A DNA stretch of 64,000 nucleotides from Xanthomonas rydalmerensis (lineage in GTDB: Bacteria > Pseudomonadota > Gammaproteobacteria > Xanthomonadales > Xanthomonadaceae), in assembly GCF_033170385.1 (NCBI RefSeq), contig NZ_CP126170.1, positions 2,318,001 to 2,382,000 of the forward strand, in the 5' to 3' direction. The notes below the pieces were generated by a model. The model was not told where the DNA came from and ran no database searches. It was given only the letters and a program-made list of their open reading frames with translations. Within the stretch, counting starts at the first letter, position 1; each line of letters starts with the position of its first letter. The translations under genes and the position numbers were made by a program. This document shows positions 56,237 through 64,000 of the stretch, piece after piece.

Positions 56237-57175
56237 ATGCATTCCCATTCCAACGTACATGACGCGCTGGGCGCGGCCTTGGCGCCGCTTGCCAAGCCCG
56301 GCAGCTTCAAGGACCCGGTGGCGCGCGGGCATGTGCTGCACCTGGCGCGAGCGCTGGCGGCGGTGCGCTGCGCATTGGACGGCAGCGCGCATGCGGTCGC
56401 CATCGCGCGCTTACGAGCCCTTGGCGTCACCGCGGCGCAGCTTGCCAGGGTTGCGGATCGGTTGCCCCGCGGCCCGCTGCACGGACTGGTGACGAACAAG
56501 GTCCGTGCCTCGGCAACTTGGGCGGGCGGCATGCTGGAGTACGGCTGGCATGGATTGGCCCCCACATCCCAAGTGGCGTGGGGGCTGGGCTTCGACTCCG
56601 CGAATTTCAGCGAGGCCGCGGAAAACCCCACCTTGCACTGGATCGCAAACGGCACCGTTCCGCTGTACCTGACGCAGTCGTGGCAGGTGCTGGGCGGGGC
56701 GATCGATGCCGCATTGTTGCGTGGGCTGGGCGATCTGGCGCGCTGCGTGTGCGATCAACCCGATGTGCGTTGCGCCGTCTTTGCCGGCAGCTATCGGGAT
56801 GTCGTCCACCAGTTGGAGTGCATGGCCGAGACCTTGCTTGCTATCGACCTGCGGATGCAGGAATGCGCCTGGATGCTGGCACAGCTGTCAGAGCGGTTGG
56901 ATCCGCTGGCGCGCCGTGTGCTGTCCGCACTGGACGCGCGGTACAGCACCGCGGGAGGCCTGCCGGTGGAGTACATCTACGCGGAGTTCGACCAGGTCCA
57001 GCAGCACAATCTGAAGTCGTGGTGCGCTGCGCAGTTTCGGCTGCTTCAGGTGCGGCTGCTGAATGACGCCGGCGGGCTGACGGCCGAGGGCAGCGCTGCT
57101 GTAGTGGACGCAAGGCGGCTGCTGCTGAGCGGTACGTCGAGTCTGGCGATTCGCGACGAGGCCTGCGCTGCCTGA
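56237..57175 (+). CDS. conserved hypothetical protein at the cargo-backbone junction
   Basis: A protein of 312 residues, mostly helical, without signal peptide or recognised motif; it contains WAGGMLEYGWHGLAP and YRDVVHQLECMAETL. AGGAGAG at 56222 serves ATG 56237. It follows the tctC gene by 196 bases and precedes the transfer operon, so it could belong to either block. The family is not identified. Confidence 0.65.
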   Translation: MHSHSNVHDALGAALAPLAKPGSFKDPVARGHVLHLARALAAVRCALDGSAHAVAIARLRALGVTAAQLARVADRLPRGPLHGLVTNKVRASATWAGGMLEYGWHGLAPTSQVAWGLGFDSANFSEAAENPTLHWIANGTVPLYLTQSWQVLGGAIDAALLRGLGDLARCVCDQPDVRCAVFAGSYRDVVHQLECMAETLLAIDLRMQECAWMLAQLSERLDPLARRVLSALDARYSTAGGLPVEYIYAEFDQVQQHNLKSWCAAQFRLLQVRLLNDAGGLTAEGSAAVVDARRLLLSGTSSLAIRDEACAA

Positions 57176-57434
57176 CGGCGCGGTCTATTCGCTGGGCAAC
57201 AAAGCACGCGGCAACGCGTTGCATTGGCGCGGATCCCTTGCGCGCACTTTCAAATTGACCCCTGTCTCAAACTGAAAATCCGCCATTCTTGGAGCGCGCG
57301 AACCCGTGTGCACATCGAGACGGCCCGACGTTACGATGTGCGCGCTTTGGCTGCCCCTATGCGGCTGCGAAGCGTTGCACCAACAGGAAGTCTCTGGCGC
57401 TGCGGCGCCAGCACCAATTCGTGGAGAACACTTG

Positions 57435-57668
57435 ATGCACAAGACACCCGTTGCAATCCCCTTGCTTGTCATGCTGCTGGCCGGCTGCAGCCCGTCTCAA
57501 CCCGCCGAGACGGTCGATTCGCTGGTGGCCAATCCTGAGCGCTTGAAGGAAATCCGCCGCCAGTGCCGCGAAGAGCGCGAGAAGGTCTCGGACGCGCTGT
57601 GCGAGAAGGCGGCACATGCCTTCAATCGCCGCTTCCTCGGAGATCGGCCGGAGCAGAAGTCGCCATAG
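57435..57668 (+). CDS. EexN-like lipoprotein (entry exclusion)
   Basis: A lipoprotein of 77 residues with lipobox LAGC (about residues 15-18), then VDSLVANPERLKEIRRQC and EKVSDALCEKAAHAFNRRFL, the conserved core of EexN-family lipoproteins found just upstream of traG in Trb-type ICEs. The expected role is to block entry of a second copy of the element. GGAGAA precedes ATG 57435. The frame opens at 57306 but only the 3' part is family-like. Confidence 0.8.
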   Translation: MHKTPVAIPLLVMLLAGCSPSQPAETVDSLVANPERLKEIRRQCREEREKVSDALCEKAAHAFNRRFLGDRPEQKSP

Positions 57669-57896
57669 CGCCGGGATGTATGGCGCGCGAAGCACGGCGC
57701 TTCGCACTTGAATCCCACTACGCCGCAGTGCTCCCGGGCCTGCGGCTTTTTCATGGCTTTCGCCGCTGCTGGAAGTTTGATTTTTTGCGCATGAATCCTC
57801 GCCAGAACAGTCTTTGACGGTCCCTGGACCTCACACCGATCCTCGCCATCCGGCACGCGCTCGTGCCGGGGTGTGCAAGGAGAAGTGGAGGCAGGA

Positions 57897-59894
57897 ATGC
57901 AGGGTCAAGGGGTGCTGTTCGGGCAGGTCGCCGTGGTCCTCGGCATGGTGGTTGCCGGGGTCTGGGGCGCGACGCAATGGACTGCCGCGGCCCTGGGTTA
58001 TCAGGTACGCCTGGGCTCGCCCTGGTTCGACCTCTACGGCACGCCGGTGTATCACCCTTGGCGTCTGTTCGAGTGGTGGTTCTTCTACGATGCCTACGCC
58101 TCGCGCATTTTCGATGTCGGAGGCGCGATCGCCGGTGGCAGTGGCTTGCTGGCCGTGGTGGTCGCCATCGCGATGTCGGTCTGGCGCTCCCGCCAGTCGC
58201 GCCTGGTCACGACGTATGGATCGGCACGCTGGGCGAATGTGGAGGACATTCGCAAAGCCGGCCTCACGCAGCCGGCCGGCGTGTTCCTCGGCCAGCATGA
58301 CCGCCAGTACCTGCGCCACGAAGGACCGGAACACGTCCTGACCTTTGCTCCTACGCGCAGCGGCAAGGGTGTCGGCATGGTCGTGCCCACGCTCCTGTCC
58401 TGGCCGGCGTCCGCCGTCATCCACGACATCAAGGGCGAGAACTGGCAGATCACCGCGGGCTGGCGCAGCCGTTTCAGCCACTGTCTTCTGTTCAATCCGA
58501 CGGATGCGAGGTCGGCGGCCTACAACCCGCTGCTAGAGGTGCGTCGCGGCGCCCATGAAGTGCGCGACGTGCAGAACATCGCGGACATCCTGGTCGATCC
58601 GGAAGGTGCGCTGGAGCGCCGCAATCACTGGGAGAAGACCAGCCATGCGCTGCTGGTCGGCGCCATCCTGCACGTGCTCTATGCGGGCGAGGACAAGACG
58701 CTGCGCGGCGTCGCCAACTTCCTGTCCGACCCGGCCAGCCCGTTCGAGCTGACGCTGCACCGGATGATGACCACGCCGCACCTCGGCGATGGCCCGCATT
58801 CTGTCGTCGCTTCCGCGGCACGCGAAGTGCTCAACAAGTCGGACAACGAGCGTTCCGGCGTGCTGAGCACGGCCATGTCGTTCCTTGGCCTGTACCGCGA
58901 CCCGACCGTGGCCGAAGTGACGTCGCGCTGCGACTGGCGCATTGCCGATCTCATCTCCGCTGAACACCCGGTGTCGCTGTATCTGGTTGTGCCGCCGTCG
59001 GACATCTCGCGCACGAAGCCGCTCATCCGGCTGATCCTCAACCAGATCGGGCGGCGGCTGACGGAATCGCTGGACGGTTCCGATGGCATCGAGCGCCGGC
59101 ACCAGCTACTGCTGATGCTCGACGAGTTCCCGGCGCTGGGGCGCCTGGACTTCTTCGAGACGGCGTTGGCCTTCATGGCCGGCTACGGCATCCGCAGCTT
59201 CCTCATCGCGCAGTCGCTGAACCAGATCGACAAGGCGTACGGGCAGAACCACTCGATCCTGGACAACTGCCATGTGCGGGTGACGTTCGCGACGAACGAC
59301 GAGCGCACGGCCAAGCGCATCTCCGAAACCCTGGGCACTGCCACCGAGCTGCGCGCGCAGCGCAACTACGCAGGCCATCGGCTTGCGCCCTGGCTCGGTC
59401 ACCTGATGGTGTCCCGCCAGGAAACCGCACGGCCGCTGCTCACGCCTGGCGAGGTGATGCAGCTTCCGCCCGACGAGGCGGTGGTCATGGTCGGCAGCAG
59501 TCCGCCCATCAAGGCGAAGAAGCTGCGCTATTACGCGGACGCCAACTTCCGGCGGCGTGTGCTGCCGCCGCCGGAGCTGGCCGTGGGCCGCTATGCCGAT
59601 GCGCCGCCAGGCCGCCCGGACGACTGGAGCGAACTGGTGATTCCACTAACGCCCGCGGCACCCGCCCCCGATTCCGCGCACGGCTTGGCGTGCGCGGATG
59701 ACGGTGGCCCGCGCCGGCAGCCCGAGCTCGCTGAAACGGTCGCCTACGCCGCTGAGCTGGACGTGGTCGCGAACGACCTCTCTCTGCTCGACGACGAAGA
59801 CCCGCCGCTGCCGCTCCCCGGCCAGCTCGATCCGGCCATGCAACGCACGGCCCGGCTTGCCTCACTCGACCCCGACGACGGAATCGACCTATGA
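57897..59894 (+). CDS. traG: conjugal transfer coupling protein TraG (VirD4 type)
   Basis: The 665-residue protein has two N-terminal transmembrane segments (about 8-28 and 75-95), Walker A FAPTRSGKGVG (about 150-160) and Walker B LLLMLDEFPALGRL. It couples the relaxosome to the type IV secretion channel. ATG 57897 with AGGA just upstream is chosen; a GTG at 57873 would add eight residues. Its stop overlaps the RHH gene by four bases. The 228-bp gap before it (57669-57896) contains nothing I can call. Confidence 0.93.
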   Translation: MQGQGVLFGQVAVVLGMVVAGVWGATQWTAAALGYQVRLGSPWFDLYGTPVYHPWRLFEWWFFYDAYASRIFDVGGAIAGGSGLLAVVVAIAMSVWRSRQSRLVTTYGSARWANVEDIRKAGLTQPAGVFLGQHDRQYLRHEGPEHVLTFAPTRSGKGVGMVVPTLLSWPASAVIHDIKGENWQITAGWRSRFSHCLLFNPTDARSAAYNPLLEVRRGAHEVRDVQNIADILVDPEGALERRNHWEKTSHALLVGAILHVLYAGEDKTLRGVANFLSDPASPFELTLHRMMTTPHLGDGPHSVVASAAREVLNKSDNERSGVLSTAMSFLGLYRDPTVAEVTSRCDWRIADLISAEHPVSLYLVVPPSDISRTKPLIRLILNQIGRRLTESLDGSDGIERRHQLLLMLDEFPALGRLDFFETALAFMAGYGIRSFLIAQSLNQIDKAYGQNHSILDNCHVRVTFATNDERTAKRISETLGTATELRAQRNYAGHRLAPWLGHLMVSRQETARPLLTPGEVMQLPPDEAVVMVGSSPPIKAKKLRYYADANFRRRVLPPPELAVGRYADAPPGRPDDWSELVIPLTPAAPAPDSAHGLACADDGGPRRQPELAETVAYAAELDVVANDLSLLDDEDPPLPLPGQLDPAMQRTARLASLDPDDGIDL

Positions 59895-60355
59895 CCCAGC
59901 ACCGCCTCAATCTCTTCATCCAACCCGAGCATGCCAAGCGCCTCGATGAGCTGGCGGCCAAGAAGGGCGTATCCAAGTCCTCCATCGTCGCGGCGGCGCT
60001 GGCGTCCTGGCTGTCAACGGATGCGGGCGAGCAGCGCGAAGCCGCCATTGCTAAGCGCCTGGACCGTCTGTCACGGCAGTTGGAGCGCCTGGAGCGCGAC
60101 CAGGCCATCCTGATCGAGACGTTGGCGCTGTACGTGCGCTACTTCCTGACCGTCAGCACGCCGCTCCCCGAGGCCCACCAGGAGGCGGCGCGGGCGCAGG
60201 GCAGGGCGCGCTTCGAGCAGTTCGTGGAGCAACTGGCCCGCCACCTGCTGCGTGGCCGCAGCCTGGTGCGGGACGTCGTGGGGGAAATGCAGCCCGACGC
60301 CGCACGCATGGAGGACGCGGTGGCAGCCGCCGAGGTGAAGGAGCGCGCGTCGTGA
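59891..60355 (+). CDS. CopG/ribbon-helix-helix protein of the transfer operon
   Basis: A protein of 154 residues with an RHH N-terminus (RLNLFIQPEHAKRLDELAAK, then KGVSKSSIVAAALASWL, about 5-45) and a helical C-terminus. CopG-family genes between traG and trbB are standard in Tn4371-like elements and may autoregulate the operon. ATGA overlaps couple it to traG upstream and trbB downstream. Confidence 0.85.
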   Translation: MTQHRLNLFIQPEHAKRLDELAAKKGVSKSSIVAAALASWLSTDAGEQREAAIAKRLDRLSRQLERLERDQAILIETLALYVRYFLTVSTPLPEAHQEAARAQGRARFEQFVEQLARHLLRGRSLVRDVVGEMQPDAARMEDAVAAAEVKERAS

Positions 60356-61380
60356 TGCCCGCGGCTGGTACTTCGACGGCAAGCACGCTCGATCGCCGCG
60401 TGCGCATGCTGCGCACCGCCATGGGGCCGGTGATCGGTGCCGCCCTGGCCGATGCCGACGTGGTGGAGGTGATGCTCAACCCCGACCGCTCCCTCTGGGT
60501 GGACAGGCTGTCCCGCGGCCGCGTGCCGTTGGGGTTCGAACTGTCCGAGGCCGATGGGGAACGCATCATCCGCCTCGTGGCAACGCACGTCGGCGCGGAG
60601 GTGCATCGCGACCGGCCGCTGCTGAGCGCCGAGCTGCCGGAGACAGGAGAGCGTTTCGAGGGCGTGTTGCCGCCAGCATCGCCGGCACCGGTTTTCGCGC
60701 TGCGCAAGCACGCCGCGCACGTCATCGGCCTGGAGCGCTATGTGGCCGATGGCATCCTGGGCGCGGAGCAGGCGGAGTTCCTGCGCCATGCCGTGCGCGA
60801 CCGGCAGAACATCCTGATCGCCGGCGGCACCAGCACCGGCAAGACCACGCTGGCCAACGCGCTACTGGCGGAAGTCGCCGCCACGGGCGACCGGGTGCTG
60901 GTGCTCGAAGACACCGTGGAACTGCAGTGCCTGGCACGCGACCACGTGGCGTTGCGCACGCGGGCTGGCGTGGTCTCGATGACGGACCTGGTGCGCTCCG
61001 CGATGCGCCTGCGGCCTGATCGCGTGGTGGTCGGCGAGGTGCGCGGCGGCGAAGCGCTGGACCTCGTCAAGGTGTGGGGCACCGGGCATCCGGGTGGCAT
61101 CGCCACCATCCATGCAGGCTCCGCGCAGGGAGCGCTGCTGCGCCTGGAACAACTCATCCTTGAAGTGGCGTTGAACGCCCCACGCGCCCTGATCGCAGAG
61201 GCGGTGAACGTCGTCATCCACATCTCCGGACGCGGCCGCAAGCGCCGCGTCGACAGCATTGCCCAGGTCGTCGGCTTCGATGGCTCGGGCTACCACCTGG
61301 CGGACGCCCTGGAAGCCCCGTTTCCGGAGCTTCCGCCGGAATCCTCCCCGTCCACTGAACCATCTGGAGAACTGCCATGA
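60352..61380 (+). CDS. trbB: conjugal transfer ATPase TrbB
   Basis: A VirB11-like secretion ATPase of 342 residues: Walker A AGGTSTGKTTLAN (about 157-169), Walker B region DRVVVGEVRGGEALD and a His-box GHPGGIATIHAGSAQG. It powers pilus assembly and transfer at the inner membrane. It may start at GTG 60352 or ATG 60355; both overlap the upstream stop. Its stop overlaps trbC. Confidence 0.93.
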   Translation: MMPAAGTSTASTLDRRVRMLRTAMGPVIGAALADADVVEVMLNPDRSLWVDRLSRGRVPLGFELSEADGERIIRLVATHVGAEVHRDRPLLSAELPETGERFEGVLPPASPAPVFALRKHAAHVIGLERYVADGILGAEQAEFLRHAVRDRQNILIAGGTSTGKTTLANALLAEVAATGDRVLVLEDTVELQCLARDHVALRTRAGVVSMTDLVRSAMRLRPDRVVVGEVRGGEALDLVKVWGTGHPGGIATIHAGSAQGALLRLEQLILEVALNAPRALIAEAVNVVIHISGRGRKRRVDSIAQVVGFDGSGYHLADALEAPFPELPPESSPSTEPSGELP

Positions 61381-61760
61381 CGCAGGCGCATCTTCCTGCT
61401 TCCCGTAATTCCGTCCATCCGCATTTCCGGTCCGAGCGACCGGACCACCTCGCCGTGCCAGCAGTGCGTGGCCTGGCGCTCGCGGTCCTGCTGCTGGGGC
61501 TGGCGGGCGCAGCCCAGGCCGCAGGCTCATCGATGCCGTGGGAAGGTCCGCTGCAATCCATCCTGGAATCCATCCAGGGCCCGGTGGCGCGCATCGTCGC
61601 CGTCATCATCATCATTTCCACAGGCCTGGCGCTCGCGTTCGGCGATACCTCGGGCGGGTTCCGCAAGCTGATCCAGATCGTCTTCGGCCTGTCCATCGCG
61701 TTCGCCGCGTCGTCGTTCTTCCTGTCCTTCTTCAGCTTCTCCGGGGGGGCCGTCGTATGA
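61377..61760 (+). CDS. trbC: conjugal transfer pilin TrbC
   Basis: A protein of 127 residues with a long signal peptide cleaved after about AAQAA, then two hydrophobic helices (IVAVIIIISTGLALAF and IQIVFGLSIAFAASSFFLS), the VirB2/TrbC pilin layout. TrbC is processed and cyclised by the TraF peptidase encoded earlier. ATGA overlaps join it to trbB and trbD. Confidence 0.9.
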   Translation: MTQAHLPASRNSVHPHFRSERPDHLAVPAVRGLALAVLLLGLAGAAQAAGSSMPWEGPLQSILESIQGPVARIVAVIIIISTGLALAFGDTSGGFRKLIQIVFGLSIAFAASSFFLSFFSFSGGAVV

Positions 61761-62053
61761 CGGCGGCCCAAGACGCAGCGCCGGGCACGGAGCAGGACAC
61801 CTTGCCGGGCTTCGAGGTGCCGCTGCACCGCTCCCTGACCGATCCGATCTTGATGGGCGGCGCGCCGCGCGCCGTCGCGATTGCGAATGGAACGCTGGCC
61901 GCCGCGGTGGGCATGGGGCTGCAGTTGTGGCTTCCCGGGTTGCTGCTGTGGATCGCCGGCCATTCCCTGGCGGTGTGGGGCGCGAAGCTGGACCGGCAGT
62001 TCATGCAGGTCTTCGCGCGCCACATCAAGCACCCGCCGCTGCTAGACGTGTAG
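61757..62053 (+). CDS. trbD: conjugal transfer protein TrbD
   Basis: A protein of 98 residues with the VirB3/TrbD motif LHRSLTDPILMGGAPR near residues 23-38 and one or two membrane helices after it. It is an inner-membrane part of the mating-pair channel next to the TrbE ATPase. ATG 61757 overlaps the trbC stop. Confidence 0.9.
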   Translation: MTAAQDAAPGTEQDTLPGFEVPLHRSLTDPILMGGAPRAVAIANGTLAAAVGMGLQLWLPGLLLWIAGHSLAVWGAKLDRQFMQVFARHIKHPPLLDV

Positions 62054-62061
62054 GGGGCGGC

Positions 62062-64000
62062 ATGCTGAACCTTGCCGAATACCGCAAGCGGCCGGCGATG
62101 CTGGCCGACTGGCTGCCATGGGCGGGGCTGGTGGCGCCGGGTGTCGTGTTGAACAAGGATGGCGCATTCCAACGGACCGCTCGGTTTCGCGGACCCGACC
62201 TGGACAGTGCGACGCAGGGCGAGTTGATCGCCACGTCAGCGCGCGCGAACAACGCGCTGCGCCGTTTTGGATCTGGCTGGGCGCTGTTCATCGAGGCCGA
62301 TCGCCGGCCAGCGGCGGACTATCCCCGCTCCGACTTTCCGGAGCCTTTGTCGTGGCTGGTGGACGAGGAGCGCCGCGCCGCGTTCGAGGAATCGGGCAGC
62401 CACTTCGAAAGCAGCTATCACCTGACGCTCGTCTATCTGCCTGCGGAAGAGTCGCGCGCGCGAGCGGCCAGGCTGCTCTACGAGAACCACACCAGCGATG
62501 GTGTGGACTGGCGCGAGCGGCTGCAGGCCTTCGTGGCAGAGACCGATCGCGTCTTCGATTTGCTCGATGGGGTGATGCCCGAGATCGCGTGGCTGGACGA
62601 TGCGGGCACGCTGGCTTATCTGCATTCCACCGTCTCGACCCGGCGCCATCCGGTGGCGGTGCCGGAGGTGCCGTTCCATCTGGATGCGCTACTCGCCGAT
62701 TCCCGGCTGGTCGGCGGCCTGGCGCCGATGCTGGGCGACCGGCACCTGCGCGTGGTGTCCGTGCGCGGCTTCCCGTCGACCACCTGGCCCGGCGTGCTGG
62801 ACGACCTCAACCGGCTCGGGTTCGCCTACCGCTGGTCCACGCGCTATCTCTGCATGGACAAGGCCGAGGCCGAGAAGGAGTTGCGACGGCTGCGCCGGCA
62901 ATGGTTCAGCAAGCGCAAGAGCGTCGTCGCACTGCTGCGCGAAACGATCTTCCAGGAGCAGACGCCGCTGGTCGATACGGATGCCAGCAACAAGGCGGCG
63001 GACGCCGACGCGGCCATGCAGGAGCTGGGAAGCGATCACGTGTCCTACGGCTACTTCACCGCCACGGTGACGGTAATGGATGCCGATCCGGATGTGGCCG
63101 ACGAGAAGCAGCGCATGGTGGAACGCGCCATCCAGGCGCGGGGCTTCGTCACGATCCCAGAAACGCTCAATGCCGTGGATGCGTGGCTGTCGTCCATCCC
63201 GGGTAATGCCTACGCCAACGTGCGCCAGCCGATCGTGTCCACGTTGAATCTGGCGCACATGATGCCGGTATCGGCGGTCTGGGCGGGACCGGAGCGCAAT
63301 GCCCATCTCGACGCGCCGCCGCTGATTGTCACGCGCACCGATGGCGCCACGCCGTTCCGGCTGGTGACGCACAACGGCGACGTCGGGCACACGCTGGTCG
63401 CCGGCCCGACCGGCATGGGCAAGTCGGTGTTGCTCGCCACCTTGGCGATGCAGTTCCGCCGCTATCGCGGCTCGCGCGTCTTGGCCTTCGACATGGGTCG
63501 CTCGCTGCGCGCCACGGTGCTCGGGCTGGGCGGCGAGCACTACGAACTCGGAGCGGATGCCGCGGACCGTCCGGGCGGCGGCATCGCCTTCCAGCCGCTG
63601 GCACGCATCGACCAGGAGGGCTATCGCGCCTGGGCGGCCGAGTGGGTCGAGGGCCGGCTGCTGCACGAGGGAGCGACTGTAGGCCCTGACGAGAAGGCCG
63701 CGATCTGGTCTGCACTGGGCAGTCTGGCCGGTGCCCCGGTGGAGCAGCGCACGATGACGGGCCTTTCGGTGCTGCTGCAGTCCAACGCGCTGCGCCAGGC
63801 CATCGCGCCCTACGTGCTAGGCGGCGCGCATGGCCACCTGCTGGATGCCGACCGCGACCGTCTGTGCACTGCGGACGTGCAGTGCTTCGAGATGGAGGAG
63901 CTGATGCACAGCCCCGCGGCGGTGCAGGCGGTGCTGCGCTACCTTTTCGCACGCTTCGAAGAGCGCTTCGACGGCGCGCCGACGCTGCTGATCCTGGACG
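62062..64000 (+). CDS. trbE: conjugal transfer ATPase TrbE (VirB4), incomplete at right edge
   Basis: Translation from ATG 62062 stays open to the window edge (646 codons). The start MLNLAEYRKRPAMLADWLPW, Walker A AGPTGMGKSVL (about residues 447-457), and a Walker B LLILD at the very end identify TrbE, the VirB4-type ATPase of the transfer channel. It is eight bases after trbD with GGGGGCGG as ribosome-binding site. Downstream trbJ onwards should follow outside the window. Confidence 0.93.
   Translation, partial: MLNLAEYRKRPAMLADWLPWAGLVAPGVVLNKDGAFQRTARFRGPDLDSATQGELIATSARANNALRRFGSGWALFIEADRRPAADYPRSDFPEPLSWLVDEERRAAFEESGSHFESSYHLTLVYLPAEESRARAARLLYENHTSDGVDWRERLQAFVAETDRVFDLLDGVMPEIAWLDDAGTLAYLHSTVSTRRHPVAVPEVPFHLDALLADSRLVGGLAPMLGDRHLRVVSVRGFPSTTWPGVLDDLNRLGFAYRWSTRYLCMDKAEAEKELRRLRRQWFSKRKSVVALLRETIFQEQTPLVDTDASNKAADADAAMQELGSDHVSYGYFTATVTVMDADPDVADEKQRMVERAIQARGFVTIPETLNAVDAWLSSIPGNAYANVRQPIVSTLNLAHMMPVSAVWAGPERNAHLDAPPLIVTRTDGATPFRLVTHNGDVGHTLVAGPTGMGKSVLLATLAMQFRRYRGSRVLAFDMGRSLRATVLGLGGEHYELGADAADRPGGGIAFQPLARIDQEGYRAWAAEWVEGRLLHEGATVGPDEKAAIWSALGSLAGAPVEQRTMTGLSVLLQSNALRQAIAPYVLGGAHGHLLDADRDRLCTADVQCFEMEELMHSPAAVQAVLRYLFARFEERFDGAPTLLILD

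Larger units (their letters stand above)
16998..64000. mobile_element. integrative and conjugative element inserted at the 3' end of guaA (left end to right edge of window)
   Basis: The stretch begins at the guaA stop with a tyrosine integrase. It carries ICE backbone genes (radC, DUF932, parB-like, DUF736, repA, parA, traF, relaxase, traG, trbB-trbE) and two cargo blocks: defence genes at about 18.6-27.4 kb, and type VI secretion plus metabolic genes at about 44-57 kb. The relaxase plus Trb set resembles Tn4371-like ICEs. The right end is not in the window, so neither attR nor the total size can be given. The left boundary is inferred from the intact guaA end and the integrase position. Confidence 0.9.

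Noticed and set aside
62689..63666. 325-residue minus-strand ORF at the right edge
   Set aside because: Antisense to trbE, which has clear VirB4 motifs in the plus frame.
16998..64000. tRNA gene as ICE attachment site
   Set aside because: No tRNA-like cloverleaf is seen near the integrase; the guaA end fits instead.

Overview
The window is GC-rich DNA from a gammaproteobacterium of the Xanthomonadaceae, most likely Xanthomonas. This is inferred from the chromosomal gene order (rlmN-pilF-rodZ-yfgM-bamB-der, then mobA-moeA-moeB) and from two dispersed intergenic repeats familiar from Xanthomonas: runs of GGGATTGGGGATTCG, and inverted GTAGGAGCGGCTTCAGCC elements. No rRNA, tRNA or CRISPR array was seen.

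Bases 1-16997 are ordinary chromosome. They carry type IV pilus assembly (pilF), cell shape (rodZ), outer-membrane assembly (yfgM, bamB), ribosome assembly (der), molybdenum cofactor synthesis (mobA, moeA, a rhodanese-MoeB fusion), a Kef-type antiporter, an alpha/beta hydrolase with a DUF1244 partner, folD, and the GMP pair guaB-guaA. The main oddities are a tandem array of a ~189-bp repeat after moeB and repeat clusters around folD, guaB and guaA.

From the stop codon of guaA to the right edge (16998-64000, not ended) lies an integrative and conjugative element. Its left end has a P4-type tyrosine integrase 300 bp after guaA, so the 3' end of guaA is the insertion site. Next come a HicA-like/HTH gene pair, a 1063-residue protein with a nuclease-like N-terminus that I cannot assign, and, convergent with it, a Hachiman defence pair (hamA, hamB) with an AlpA-like regulator. 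A broken DUF2958 gene marks where this cargo meets the backbone.

The backbone then runs: radC, DUF932, a large ParB-like protein, DUF736, an AlpA-like regulator, repA, three iterons (probable oriV), parA, an RHH partner, the traF peptidase and the relaxase. Three leaders here share a foldable, cloverleaf-like inverted-repeat architecture, and one leader occurs as two near-identical copies.

Between the relaxase and the transfer operon is a second cargo block (about 43.4-57.2 kb): a LysR gene; an orphan type VI secretion module on the minus strand (vgrG, DUF2169 adaptor, PAAR-like nuclease toxin, three paralogous TPR genes that look like immunity proteins, an unknown gene and a triple-AP2 protein); and a LysR / beta-hydroxyacid-dehydrogenase-like / TctC-like metabolic cluster. 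The window closes with the start of the mating-pair operon: an EexN-like lipoprotein, traG (coupling protein), an RHH protein, trbB, trbC, trbD and most of trbE. Many genes here overlap by ATGA, showing tight translational coupling.
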